Assembly: GCA_003278125.1 (NCBI GenBank)
Contig: QCGX01000005.1
Location: forward strand, 1 to 64,000
Direction: 5' to 3'
DNA: 64,000 nt
Origin: Pelagibacteraceae bacterium AG-390-C22
GTDB taxonomy: Bacteria; Pseudomonadota; Alphaproteobacteria; Pelagibacterales; Pelagibacteraceae
Translations under genes and position numbers: made by a program
Notes under the pieces: model-generated
Database searches by the model: none
What the model was told of the DNA's origin: nothing
The model's input: only the letters and a program-made list of their open reading frames with translations
In this document: in pieces, positions 44,876 through 54,738 of the stretch
How the letters are laid out: each line of letters begins with the position of its first letter
How positions within the stretch are numbered: the stretch's first letter is position 1

Positions 44876-45561
44876 CTTTTATTTTTGGATAAAGTTGATA
44901 CAACTTTATAATCAATTTTATCATCTATATCGACAGCTCTTTCTTTGGGAATTTCAATAAAGCCTACTTTTCCAGATAAAAAGTCTTTGGTTTTTAAGAT
45001 ATAATTAGGTTTAAAAACATAACATACATTAGCTAAATTAAAACATTCTGGAGCATCTTGCCTCCTTGAGATTTTTTTTTTAGGAGTTTTGATAATTTTA
45101 AATTTTTTACCTTTTTTTTCAAGCATGTTGAAATATGGATTTTTGCTTGACTTAGTTATCGTATGAACCATATCTAAATTCTTTCTAACTGCTAATTTTA
45201 TACATTTATCTAAATCGGATATATCCCTTAGAGGAGTACATGTTGGAATATCAACAATATAATCTACATTTATTTTATTTTTTTTAAGATGATTAATGAA
45301 ATGTCTCCATACATAGATGTGCTTAGCAGTGTCAGAGGAAAGGGATTTTGGTCTTTTAAAAGGGACAATAGCTTTGTATTTTTTAGCTTCATTAATAATT
45401 TTTTTACTATCAGAAGAAATATAAACTCTTTTGATAAATTTAGATTTATAACCCTGGTTTACTGCATGACCTACAAGTGTTTTATTTTTAAACTGTAAGA
45501 GGTTTTTGTTTTTAATACCTTTGGAATCTCCTCGAGCAAAGATGGCGCCTAAAATTATCAT
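44872..45561 (-). CDS. Acylneuraminate (NulO) cytidylyltransferase family protein
   Basis: AIFARGDSKGIKNKNLLQFKNKTLVGHAV, VDIPTCTPLRDISDLDKCI. Confidence 0.9.
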   Translation of the reverse strand: MIILGAIFARGDSKGIKNKNLLQFKNKTLVGHAVNQGYKSKFIKRVYISSDSKKIINEAKKYKAIVPFKRPKSLSSDTAKHIYVWRHFINHLKKNKINVDYIVDIPTCTPLRDISDLDKCIKLAVRKNLDMVHTITKSSKNPYFNMLEKKGKKFKIIKTPKKKISRRQDAPECFNLANVCYVFKPNYILKTKDFLSGKVGFIEIPKERAVDIDDKIDYKVVSTLSKNKR

Positions 45562-46463
45562 ATTTTTTTTTTTAGTTTTTCTATAAAGGATACGGTGTGT
45601 TTTGCATCTTCAATATTGCAAAGATTTTCAGACCGATTATTCAAAATAGCCATATGTTGATCCACATAGGTTTGGCTCATATTATTTTTAAATTTAATGA
45701 TTTTTAGATTGTTGTTATTAACAATTTTAATATTACAGTTTATTAAATCACCTATTATTGTTTCTTTTTTACTATCAATTATAATTCGTCTTTCTTCAAA
45801 TCTTGAAAAATAAGTCAAATTTAAATAAAAATTTATATTTTTAATCTTACCAATGACTTGAGCGGTATCTTCTGATTTTATTTTTAAATTTGATATTTTT
45901 TTTATTTTTTTATATTCAATCTTATCAACTCTGCCCAGAAGCCATTGTAAATAGTCAATTTCATGGCTTAAATCTAAAAGAACACCTCCGCCTTTTTTTT
46001 TTGATGAAGAATAAGAATTATAATAATCTATATTTTTTCTCCATCTTGGTAAAAACGAATTACAAAAAATAGATACAGAAAAAATATCATTTTTTTTTAT
46101 CTTTTTTTTTAAAAATTTAATTACTGGATGAAATCTTAAATTATACCCTACATAATATTTATTATTTTTAAAACTTAATTTTATGGGTTTATGAAAAAGT
46201 GGTTTTTCAACCAATACAATCTTATTTTTAAAATTTTTTTCAATTATTTTTATAGATCGATGGTGCAGATAAGTTTCAGAACAAACTAGGATATAATCTG
46301 GATTATATTGTAATATTTCTTTAATATTGCTTGTTGATTTAAATTTACTACTTCTTCTACTAGAAAAAATCAGAACATTAGAAATTTTTTTTAATTTTGG
46401 TAATAAATTTGCATGTTTTATGCCGATCGAACCAAAACCAAATATTAGAACTTTTTTTTTCAA
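45558..46463 (-). CDS. Gfo/Idh/MocA family oxidoreductase
   Basis: IFGFGSIGIKHANLL, VEKPLF. Confidence 0.85.
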   Translation of the reverse strand: MKKKVLIFGFGSIGIKHANLLPKLKKISNVLIFSSRRSSKFKSTSNIKEILQYNPDYILVCSETYLHHRSIKIIEKNFKNKIVLVEKPLFHKPIKLSFKNNKYYVGYNLRFHPVIKFLKKKIKKNDIFSVSIFCNSFLPRWRKNIDYYNSYSSSKKKGGGVLLDLSHEIDYLQWLLGRVDKIEYKKIKKISNLKIKSEDTAQVIGKIKNINFYLNLTYFSRFEERRIIIDSKKETIIGDLINCNIKIVNNNNLKIIKFKNNMSQTYVDQHMAILNNRSENLCNIEDAKHTVSFIEKLKKKI

Positions 46464-46467
46464 TTTT

Positions 46468-47541
46468 TTAAATATCTTTATTCAAGTTAGTTTTGTATTC
46501 CTGCATTTGACCGACATCTATCCAACTTTTTTCTCTTATTTTGAAAATTCCAATCTTCTTATTATGTTTTTTACACTTTAATATAAAATCATTAAAATCT
46601 AAGTATTCTTTTTTTTTTAAAATTTTTAAACAATTTTTAGAAATTATGTAGAAGCCGGTATTTACATTATATTGTAGTGCCGGCTTCTCTTTCATTACAA
46701 AAGTACTTTCTTTGGTATCACAAACTCCATAAGGAATTTTAAACTTTTTTGCAGCAGCGACTATTGTAATATCATTTTTTTTCAATTTGTGATGCTTGTA
46801 AATTTCATTATAGTTATCATTAATAATTGTGTCACAATTAGTTAAGAAAAAATCATTTTTAATTTTATTTTTAATTAAAAATAAGCTTCCTGCTGTTCCT
46901 AAGGGTTTTTTCTCTTGTACTATTATTAAATGATTAATTTTACTGAGATCTTTTAAATATGTTTTTAAAATTTCGGATTTGTAATTAAGTGTTACAAAAA
47001 ATTTTTCAATACTATACTTCATAAACCTATCAATTATATGATTTATAGTAGGCTTTTGATTAATAGGCAAAAGAGGTTTTGGTAATACTGAAGTATAAGG
47101 CATTAATCTAGTGCCTTTTCCACCAGCCATTATAATAACATTAAGATTTAATTTTTTATTTTTTTTCTTATTATTAAATAAATTTAACTTTTCTGAATCA
47201 AGAATATCGGTTATTTTTTTGGTTTTACGATCAATTATAGGAATAATGCTCAACTTTCTAACATTAAGAGATATATTTTTAATTTTTTCCTGAATTTCGT
47301 CTGAAAATATGAATCTTGGTTTTTTATTATAGATTTTATTTATTTTTTCATTAGTTATATTATGATTCATTACTGCTTTTCTTATGTCAGCAAAACTAAG
47401 AATTCCTTTCAAAAATTTATTATTTGAAACAACCACTAGTGATTGACCTCTCATTTTATTAATCTTTTTAAATGCATTAATAGTTTTTGAGTTATGATCT
47501 ATAAAATACTTTTTAAAATTTTTTTTAGTCATCTGTCCCAT
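46468..47541 (-). CDS. CBS-domain nucleotidyltransferase (PtmE-like)
   Basis: N-terminal CBS-like region then IIMAGGKGTRLMPYTSVLPKPLLPI. Confidence 0.88.
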   Translation of the reverse strand: MGQMTKKNFKKYFIDHNSKTINAFKKINKMRGQSLVVVSNNKFLKGILSFADIRKAVMNHNITNEKINKIYNKKPRFIFSDEIQEKIKNISLNVRKLSIIPIIDRKTKKITDILDSEKLNLFNNKKKNKKLNLNVIIMAGGKGTRLMPYTSVLPKPLLPINQKPTINHIIDRFMKYSIEKFFVTLNYKSEILKTYLKDLSKINHLIIVQEKKPLGTAGSLFLIKNKIKNDFFLTNCDTIINDNYNEIYKHHKLKKNDITIVAAAKKFKIPYGVCDTKESTFVMKEKPALQYNVNTGFYIISKNCLKILKKKEYLDFNDFILKCKKHNKKIGIFKIREKSWIDVGQMQEYKTNLNKDI

Positions 47542-48742
47542 CCTTGTTAACGGTATGTCTTAGATGCCATTTTTTCCCAATTTTTTTCCATAAATGTGGA
47601 GATCTAAATTTATCACAAAGCTTTATAAAGTAGTTTTCATTAATACCATAATATTTCATTGTTTCAGAAAAATAATGATAAGGGAATTCACCATCGTATT
47701 TTTTGATGAGCTTCTTGCCTTCCTCTATAGTTAAATGATCATTCCTTAGTTCTTGCGAGACGTCATAAGTTGCCCTACCAATACCGAACTTAATAAAAGT
47801 AGTATAATAGTGAAGATCATCAATCTTATCATCTATGCTATTATATTTTGAGTAAGTCCCTTCTGTTCGAAAAGGTCTGGGTCTAAAATTACAATTTTCA
47901 ACAGCATAGTAAAATGTTTCTTGAGGAATCCATTTAACGTAATAACCTAAGTAATGAACCTCTAATGGGAATTTTTCAAGTTTCTCTGCTCTTAAGGGCA
48001 GGAAAGGTTCAAAATCTTTAAGCTTAAAGTTATAATCTCTCATTAGTTCATTGATTTTTATACCTCCTAATCTTATCTCAGATAAATTATTGTAAGCATG
48101 ATAAGATTTACTTCTTAAAAAACTTCTATTATCTGCTAATGCATTATGGTGTTCAGCCTCGTTCTCTCCATAAAAAACTAAAGGTATTTTATATTTTTCA
48201 GCAATTTTTGGAGGAAATGCTTTTTGACCTAAAATAAAGCTTTGAAAAGGATGTAATAAATTTTTAATAGATAATTTAGTGAGAGTTTTTAACAATTTTT
48301 CGTTTCTTTTAGATGAAATACATTTGAACGGGCCTGAACTAATCCAATTTGTAAAATTTTTATATCCATAATTAGTATATAAGTTAGGTGACCAAGTGAC
48401 TAATAAAGGGTTCATGCCGTATTTATATTTTAAAATATGAGCTGCATAACAACTATCTTTGCCCCCACTGCCTGGAACAACGCAATCAAATTCTCTTTTT
48501 CCTCTATGTTTCTCAAGAAGTTTTAAAAGTTGTTTTTCTCTTTGTTTATAATCTATTCTTTTTTTAATTCTTGAATATTTCCAAGGATCAGAAATACCAT
48601 TTTTATCTATAAACATAGTTTTTTTTTTTGATTTAATAGTATGTTTAAACTCCTGGGTTGAAGTTGGAGTTTGGTTTGAGGTCAAACTTTTTTTACAAAA
48701 TAAAACTTTTTCTGGTAGTCCGTAAAATGTTTTTAATTTCAT
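47525..48742 (-). CDS. N-acetyl sugar amidotransferase (WbpG/PseA/PtmG-like)
   Basis: FDCVVPGSGGKDSCYAAHILKYKYGMNPLLVTWSPN PP-loop. Confidence 0.9.
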   Translation of the reverse strand: MKLKTFYGLPEKVLFCKKSLTSNQTPTSTQEFKHTIKSKKKTMFIDKNGISDPWKYSRIKKRIDYKQREKQLLKLLEKHRGKREFDCVVPGSGGKDSCYAAHILKYKYGMNPLLVTWSPNLYTNYGYKNFTNWISSGPFKCISSKRNEKLLKTLTKLSIKNLLHPFQSFILGQKAFPPKIAEKYKIPLVFYGENEAEHHNALADNRSFLRSKSYHAYNNLSEIRLGGIKINELMRDYNFKLKDFEPFLPLRAEKLEKFPLEVHYLGYYVKWIPQETFYYAVENCNFRPRPFRTEGTYSKYNSIDDKIDDLHYYTTFIKFGIGRATYDVSQELRNDHLTIEEGKKLIKKYDGEFPYHYFSETMKYYGINENYFIKLCDKFRSPHLWKKIGKKWHLRHTVNKDGTDD

Positions 48743-49381
48743 TTAATTTTTATATTTCTTTAAATTTCTTAAAAATTCTATACCTAAATTTCCACTTTTT
48801 TCAGGGTGAAATTGTGTACCCAAGATATTATTTTTTTTGACTACTGAAGTAAATTCAAAATTACCGTGAAAAGTTTTTGCCAAAATATCCGAATTGTTAG
48901 CTGGATTTGCATAATAAGAATGAACAAAATAAAAATGTTTATTATCAAAATTTTTAAGACTTAATTTGCTTTTTTTCTCTAAAAATTTTATTTTACACCA
49001 TCCCATATTTGTTTTCATTTTTTTATTTTTTTTCTGTAATTCTGGTATATTTCCTTTAATTAAGCCTAGACCTTTAGTTGAACCAAATTCAAAGCTTTTT
49101 TCAAAAAGTAATTGCATACCTAGACAAATTCCATAAATAAATGAATTTGGTTTTAACAAATAATTAAAAATTTTTTCGTCATACTTATTTTTTTTAAGAA
49201 CATTCATACCTGATTTAAATGCTCCTACACCTGGTATTATAACAAAATCATAATTTAAAGTTTTTTGCTTGGTTGATATTATTGAAGTTCTAAAACCAGC
49301 TTTTATACAAGCTTTATAAATGCTAAATAAGTTATTAAACTTTAAATCAATTATTCCTGCAGATAATCTTTTATTTATCAT
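48743..49381 (-). CDS. hisH: Imidazole glycerol phosphate synthase subunit HisH-like glutaminase
   Basis: GICLGMQLLFEKSFEFG nucleophile and GTQFHPEKSG. Confidence 0.92.
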   Translation of the reverse strand: MINKRLSAGIIDLKFNNLFSIYKACIKAGFRTSIISTKQKTLNYDFVIIPGVGAFKSGMNVLKKNKYDEKIFNYLLKPNSFIYGICLGMQLLFEKSFEFGSTKGLGLIKGNIPELQKKNKKMKTNMGWCKIKFLEKKSKLSLKNFDNKHFYFVHSYYANPANNSDILAKTFHGNFEFTSVVKKNNILGTQFHPEKSGNLGIEFLRNLKKYKN

Positions 49382-50216
49382 CTCTTATAATGACTCCTTT
49401 TTTTTTTAAAAATTTTTTTATTTTAAGTATTGTGTTTAGGTGTTTTGAAATTTTTTTAACGCTATCTAAATAAAGTGTGTTCCCAATTTTTGTTTTTACT
49501 TTTGGCAAAAATTTAATCGCTTCGTAATGTAATATCGAGGCAATTCCTACTCCGCTTACTTTCGCATTTTTTATTACGTCATAAATATGCTCAAAATTAC
49601 CAGCTCCACCATGAGCTATAACTGGTATAGAAACTTTTTCTACAATCTTTTTAGTTAAAGGGATATCAAAACCTTTTTTTAAACCTTCATTATTTATTGC
49701 TGTAATAATTATCTCTCCAGCCCCAAACTCCTCTACTTTTTGTGCCCATTCCACTGGATCAATATTTACAAGATCTCTACCATTAGATTTACTTATATAA
49801 TATTTTTTGTCTATTTTGATTGCTTGAATTATAATAGTGATATTAGAAGATCCAAAGATTTTAGAGGCTTTTTTTAATAACTTAACATTATCAATCGCAG
49901 CAGAATTAAGTAAGACTTTATCTGCGCCTGCTTTAAACATGTCAGATGCATCTTTAATGCTTCTAATACCCCCTCCAACCGTTAAGGGCACAAAAACATT
50001 TTTAGCTGTTTCACTGACAAATTTTATTAAGTTACTTGTTCCAAAAAGTGTGGCTACACTATCTTGGTAACATATCTCGTCAGCACCATGTGAATAATAT
50101 AGTTGTGCAAAATCTCTAGCATTACCAAGGACTCTAAATCCCTCAAAATTTATACCTTTAATTAACAAGCCATTCTTAATTTCTAGCATAGGTATGATTC
50201 TTACTGGTTTCTTCAT
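49371..50216 (-). CDS. HisF-like TIM-barrel protein (paralogue; cyclase residues altered)
   Basis: RIIPMLEIKNGLLIKGINFEGFR, VPLTVGGGIRS, PVIAHGGAG. Confidence 0.9.
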   Translation of the reverse strand: MKKPVRIIPMLEIKNGLLIKGINFEGFRVLGNARDFAQLYYSHGADEICYQDSVATLFGTSNLIKFVSETAKNVFVPLTVGGGIRSIKDASDMFKAGADKVLLNSAAIDNVKLLKKASKIFGSSNITIIIQAIKIDKKYYISKSNGRDLVNIDPVEWAQKVEEFGAGEIIITAINNEGLKKGFDIPLTKKIVEKVSIPVIAHGGAGNFEHIYDVIKNAKVSGVGIASILHYEAIKFLPKVKTKIGNTLYLDSVKKISKHLNTILKIKKFLKKKGVIIRDDK

Positions 50217-51394
50217 ATGCTAATCTTCTCAATGTGATTTGAAATTAATTTATAGTTAGGCGTATATAATGTATTTTTATGGCTTAAGTAGGTAAATATA
50301 ACTTTTTTATAAGCACTTCTTGAAATAGTTAATTTTTTAGAGAATGATTTTTTACTGTAATTTTTTATATTGTAAGCAGTATTTCCAATTATTTTTGCAT
50401 AATCTAGAATTGTCATTATCTCCTCTGACTCATACTCATGGTCACTTGAAAAAATGTTAACTATGGGTTTATTGTTTACAACAGCGTAAGAAAAAGCTGT
50501 GGTACCTTTTGCTAGAAAAAATTTTGTTTTTTTTGATAAAATATTTAAAGCGTTAGGTCTATTATCAATTATAAATTCTTTAAAATAAGGATTAAAAGAA
50601 AAATTTTTTTTTGAAGCCTTGTATTTTGGATGAGGAATTATAATAACCTTACATTTAAAATCTGACTCAATTTTTTTTAAAAATCCAATAATATCTCCAT
50701 AAATTTTTCTGATATTATGATTAGGGAGATAATTATTTTTTACGTCTGTATCGCCTCTGAAATATGGGCCACCATTATCAAGATATAAGCAATAATTTTT
50801 ATACGAAGGTTTTATATCTGAAGGCTCTAGACAGTTTGAATAATCGAAAAAATTAATAAGTTTTGTATCAGTTTTATTTAGTTTCTGATTAGAAAAAATA
50901 ATTTCATCTTTATTTCTAATTAATTTAATTAAAAACTTAAAAATAAAAAAATTTAAATAGAAAAAATACAATTTATAATTAAGTTTATGTTCCTTTAACT
51001 TAGACTTAATCCATTTAAATCTACTTACTTTTTTTTGACTAATATAAGGTGGAGGATCATCGAATATAAAAAGTTGTTTAATCCTCAATAGTTTTATTAT
51101 TATTAAAATTAAAAATGACTTAAAATTATAATGATTTTGCATTAAGTTTATTATAACTAAATTTTTTTTCTTTTTCTTAAGGAAATTATAAAAATGTAAA
51201 ATTGAATTCTGAGCAATAGCAGCTTTTGATCTTTTACTTTTCCAAGCCTTATTAAGTGATTTGTTGGAAATAATTTCTGAGAGATCATTAATTAAAACTT
51301 TGTAATTTAATTTTTTATATTTTTCTATTTCTAATTTAAAATATTCAAAATCAGTAAATTTATAGGGATATAAGAATAATAATTCTTTTTTCAT
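50213..51394 (-). CDS. Hypothetical polysaccharide biosynthesis protein (GT-B-like?)
   Basis: VIIIPHPKYK..FFLAKGTTAFSYAVVNNKPIVNIFSSDHE resembles nucleotide-sugar binding C-domains; family not recognised. Confidence 0.5.
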   Translation of the reverse strand: MKKELLFLYPYKFTDFEYFKLEIEKYKKLNYKVLINDLSEIISNKSLNKAWKSKRSKAAIAQNSILHFYNFLKKKKKNLVIINLMQNHYNFKSFLILIIIKLLRIKQLFIFDDPPPYISQKKVSRFKWIKSKLKEHKLNYKLYFFYLNFFIFKFLIKLIRNKDEIIFSNQKLNKTDTKLINFFDYSNCLEPSDIKPSYKNYCLYLDNGGPYFRGDTDVKNNYLPNHNIRKIYGDIIGFLKKIESDFKCKVIIIPHPKYKASKKNFSFNPYFKEFIIDNRPNALNILSKKTKFFLAKGTTAFSYAVVNNKPIVNIFSSDHEYESEEIMTILDYAKIIGNTAYNIKNYSKKSFSKKLTISRSAYKKVIFTYLSHKNTLYTPNYKLISNHIEKISI

Positions 51395-51435
51395 TTTTGG
51401 TTAGAATAAATTTTTGTAATATAAATTTTATGAAT

Positions 51436-52710
51436 TTAATTAATAAAATTTTTTTTAAGAAAATTGTTACTAAAAGACCCTTTCATAATTTTTAGAAGAC
51501 CTAATCTCGCATAAGCTCCTCTGACATCATCTATATGAAAATTTTTTTTATTATCTTTATTAAGTCCAAATTCTTTAAGCATAATTTTGTATTTATCTAA
51601 TATATACCCGTTGAATTTTAATTGAATTGGAGAAAGTTTTTCTTTTTTTTGAATTGTTTCTAAAAATTCTTTCCCAAAGAAAACAAGTTCTTCTGAAGAG
51701 TTTTCTTCAAATTTTAGTTTTTCATACTTATAAGAAATATGATGATATTCATAAGGTAAATTTAAATATTCAATAAAATTTAGATAGTTGTTACTCTCTT
51801 TTAATTTAATTTTCTTAAAAATTTTTCTGCTTAGAGGGTTGATTGGTATCTCATTATAAATTGTATAGTCATTAGTATAAAGACATGGTTTATTGAACAA
51901 ATTCGGTAATTGAGTAAATCCTCCGCCTCCTGCAATATGAAATTTACAATTTTTAGCTAAAAAAAAATCAAACTCTCTGGAATTGTAATCAGTAAATGGA
52001 TAGTCAATTATGTTGGCATTATCTGCATTTCTTAATTTTTTGTTTGCTTTTAGTCCCATTCTAAAAACTATAAAATTTTTTTCTTTAAAAAAATTTATCA
52101 TTTCTAAATAATTATCAATATTAGAATTTCTAAAATCTCTTCTGCCTCGATCATTATGGAATGTATCATCTCTAACATGCAAACAGATAAAATTAGAGTC
52201 GATGTCAATATTATAGTTTTTAATTCTTTTTCTACAATTTTCTTCAATTTTTTTTTCTAGAGAAAAGTTTGTAGATTTTGAAATATTAAAGGTATCTATT
52301 AACTTCTCATCAACATTCTCAAAAATTATATTAGGGTTGCTAGCAAGTGTCTCATTAAAATTTTCCCAAAAATATGTTTTTTTTACAAAAAGAATATGAG
52401 TCATCAAGAACCTGTATATTGCAAATTCTATACTTAGCAAAAAATTTAAAAATTTAAAAAATATTCCATCATTTAATTTTCTATTTTTAAAAGTTACTGC
52501 ATTACTTAATTCTAAAACAAAATTTTTATAATTAAGTTTTTTTTGAAATAAATAAGGTGAAAACAATAATATTCTCTCTATCTTTTTTTTTGATAAGCTT
52601 ACAAATAATAAATGCTCGCAGATTGTGCCGATTGCGTACGGCACAACCACTAAGTTAAATGTTTTAAAATTAGAAAATTTATTGATTATCTTTAATAAAA
52701 ATAAAATCAT
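51436..52710 (-). CDS. TIGR04372-like glycosyltransferase
   Basis: FICLHVRDDTFHNDRGRRDFRNSNIDNYLEMINFF, HIAGGGGFTQLPNLFNKP. Confidence 0.8.
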   Translation of the reverse strand: MILFLLKIINKFSNFKTFNLVVVPYAIGTICEHLLFVSLSKKKIERILLFSPYLFQKKLNYKNFVLELSNAVTFKNRKLNDGIFFKFLNFLLSIEFAIYRFLMTHILFVKKTYFWENFNETLASNPNIIFENVDEKLIDTFNISKSTNFSLEKKIEENCRKRIKNYNIDIDSNFICLHVRDDTFHNDRGRRDFRNSNIDNYLEMINFFKEKNFIVFRMGLKANKKLRNADNANIIDYPFTDYNSREFDFFLAKNCKFHIAGGGGFTQLPNLFNKPCLYTNDYTIYNEIPINPLSRKIFKKIKLKESNNYLNFIEYLNLPYEYHHISYKYEKLKFEENSSEELVFFGKEFLETIQKKEKLSPIQLKFNGYILDKYKIMLKEFGLNKDNKKNFHIDDVRGAYARLGLLKIMKGSFSNNFLKKNFIN

Positions 52711-54473
52711 TTTTTTAATACAAAGTTGTCAAGAACAAGCGTATCTAAATCAGTCCATAAAAAAACATTTAAAGCTTCTTGTGGAGTATTGACAATTGGT
52801 TCTCCTTTTCTATTAAATGAAGTATTTAATAAAGTATAAACTCCTGTCAAATCACCAAAACTTTCTATTAGATTATAAAATTTTTCATTATCTTTTTTTA
52901 GAACTAATTGTGCTCTAGCAGTACCATCTACATGTGTTACTGCTGCAAGTTTTGATTTAAATCTCTCTTTAACTTCTACCGTTGAAAGCATAAATCTATA
53001 AGGATCACATTGTCTCCAATTTGAGTTGACCTCATAATATTGATCAAAATATTTATCTAATGTAGATGGAGCAAAAGGTCTAAATATTTCTCTAAACTTT
53101 ATTTTGGAATTAATTATTTTTTTATTCTTAAAATATCTTGGGTCTGCCAAAATACTTCTATTTCCAAGAGCTCTGGGACCAAACTCAAATCTTCCTTGAA
53201 ACCAACCAATTACTTTAGAATTCGAAATTAATTTTGATACCTCTTTATTAAGATCTTCATCTTTATCATAATAATTATAATCAATTGAGTTTGACTCTAA
53301 ACATTTTTTAATTTCTTGATAATTGTAATTTTTTCCTAGGTACGTATTATGATAATTAAAATTTTTTTCTTTCAATAAATAACTTGATCCAAGCGCACAT
53401 CCTAAAGCACCTCCTGAGTCTCCTGCAGCTGGCTGAATAAAAATATTTTTATAAATTTTACTTGTTATAATTTTAGAGTTTATTGCGCTATTGTATGCTA
53501 CTCCACCAGCATAACATAAGTTCTCACTTCCATTTTCTTTCTTAATTTGTTTTAAATTTTCTAATGTAAAATTTTCTAAATAAGTTTGCAAACTTGAAGC
53601 AATATCAGCAAAATATTGGCTTTTGGAATTAATCAACTTTTTGTCGAAAATTTTTTCTGTAGATAGATCTTCTGAAAAATTTTCTAAATAGAAGTTATCT
53701 CCAATTTCTCTTCTGTCTCCAAATTCTTTAATAAATTTTTGAGTTAAGTTTGATCCAGACTCAATGTTAAAATTGAAAAAAGATTGATCTATTTCAAAAT
53801 TTAACCCTTTTTTTTTAAACAATTTATCTATCTTATCCTGATAAATAGGTTTTCCATAAGGTGCCATGCCCATTACTTTGTATTCTCCCTCATTAACTTC
53901 AAAGCCTAAAAATTCAGTAAAAGCAGTATAAAGAAGTCCGATTGAGTCTGGAAAATTTACTTTTCCAGACCTTATTAGTTCTTTATTTTTCGTATTACCA
54001 TAAGTTGTAGAGCACCACTCACCAACAGCGTCCGAAGTATATAGATCTGAAGACTTGAAACTAGAGCAATAAAAAGCACTAGCAGCATGAGAAAAATGAT
54101 GTTCAAAAAATAAAATTTTATTCTTCTTAACACCCAAGACACTAGAAATAAAATTTCTTGTAGAAATTTTGTTTTTGTCCCAACTTTTTAAAAGATCAAT
54201 TTGAGAATTTAAATTTTTAAATATATTTTTGCTATTTGAAAATAAAATTCTATGTAACTTTAAAATAGGTTTTTCATAAAAAACAACATAATCTACATCG
54301 TGTATTGAAAGATTTCCAATATTTAAAACAAATTCTATACTATTTATTGGAAAACTATTGTCGTGTTTTATTCTAGAAAATCTCTCCTCTTCGGCAGCAG
54401 CCACTACAACTGATCCATCAATTAAAGCAGCAGCAGAGTCGTGAAAAAAACTGGAAATTCCTAGAATTTTCAT
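52707..54473 (-). CDS. NodU/CmcH-type carbamoyltransferase
   Basis: ILGISSFFHDSAAALIDG, GRFEFGPRALGNRSILADPR, LLNTSFNRKGEPIVNTP. Confidence 0.96.
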   Translation of the reverse strand: MKILGISSFFHDSAAALIDGSVVVAAAEEERFSRIKHDNSFPINSIEFVLNIGNLSIHDVDYVVFYEKPILKLHRILFSNSKNIFKNLNSQIDLLKSWDKNKISTRNFISSVLGVKKNKILFFEHHFSHAASAFYCSSFKSSDLYTSDAVGEWCSTTYGNTKNKELIRSGKVNFPDSIGLLYTAFTEFLGFEVNEGEYKVMGMAPYGKPIYQDKIDKLFKKKGLNFEIDQSFFNFNIESGSNLTQKFIKEFGDRREIGDNFYLENFSEDLSTEKIFDKKLINSKSQYFADIASSLQTYLENFTLENLKQIKKENGSENLCYAGGVAYNSAINSKIITSKIYKNIFIQPAAGDSGGALGCALGSSYLLKEKNFNYHNTYLGKNYNYQEIKKCLESNSIDYNYYDKDEDLNKEVSKLISNSKVIGWFQGRFEFGPRALGNRSILADPRYFKNKKIINSKIKFREIFRPFAPSTLDKYFDQYYEVNSNWRQCDPYRFMLSTVEVKERFKSKLAAVTHVDGTARAQLVLKKDNEKFYNLIESFGDLTGVYTLLNTSFNRKGEPIVNTPQEALNVFLWTDLDTLVLDNFVLKK

Positions 54474-54481
54474 TGAGAGTT

Positions 54482-54604
54482 TTAAAAATCTTTTTGAAGA
54501 TCTTTCTTAGATAATTTTTTGTAGTAATTTTTTTTTTTAAAAAAGACAAAAAATATCCTATTTATTAGAAAAAAAACTTTAAAAACTATTTTCTTTAAAA
54601 ACAT
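54482..54604 (-). CDS. Candidate small membrane protein, 40 aa (absent from the ORF track)
   Basis: MFLKKIVFKVFFLINRIFFVFFKKKNYYKKLSKKDLQKDF*; fills the gap before the carbamoyltransferase gene on the same strand. Confidence 0.45.
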   Translation of the reverse strand: MFLKKIVFKVFFLINRIFFVFFKKKNYYKKLSKKDLQKDF

Positions 54605-54606
54605 TT

Positions 54607-54738
54607 TTAATACATTGTATATTTGTAATTCTGACTTCTTTTTTTAGTTTTAACATCTTTATTTTTAGACAACATAAAGAAAGTCATAAATTTAAATAAA
54701 TTTACGATTAAAGTTTTAAATAAAAAATTACCTATCAT
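54607..54738 (-). CDS. Candidate small protein, 43 aa (absent from the ORF track)
   Basis: MIGNFLFKTLIVNLFKFMTFFMLSKNKDVKTKKRSQNYKYTMY*; its ATG overlaps the SGNH gene stop as ATGA. Confidence 0.45.
   Translation of the reverse strand: MIGNFLFKTLIVNLFKFMTFFMLSKNKDVKTKKRSQNYKYTMY

Noticed and set aside
49371-50216. Housekeeping hisF/hisH for histidine biosynthesis
   Set aside because: Located in a glycan island next to a sugar amidotransferase, with altered cyclase positions; better read as a dedicated paralogue.
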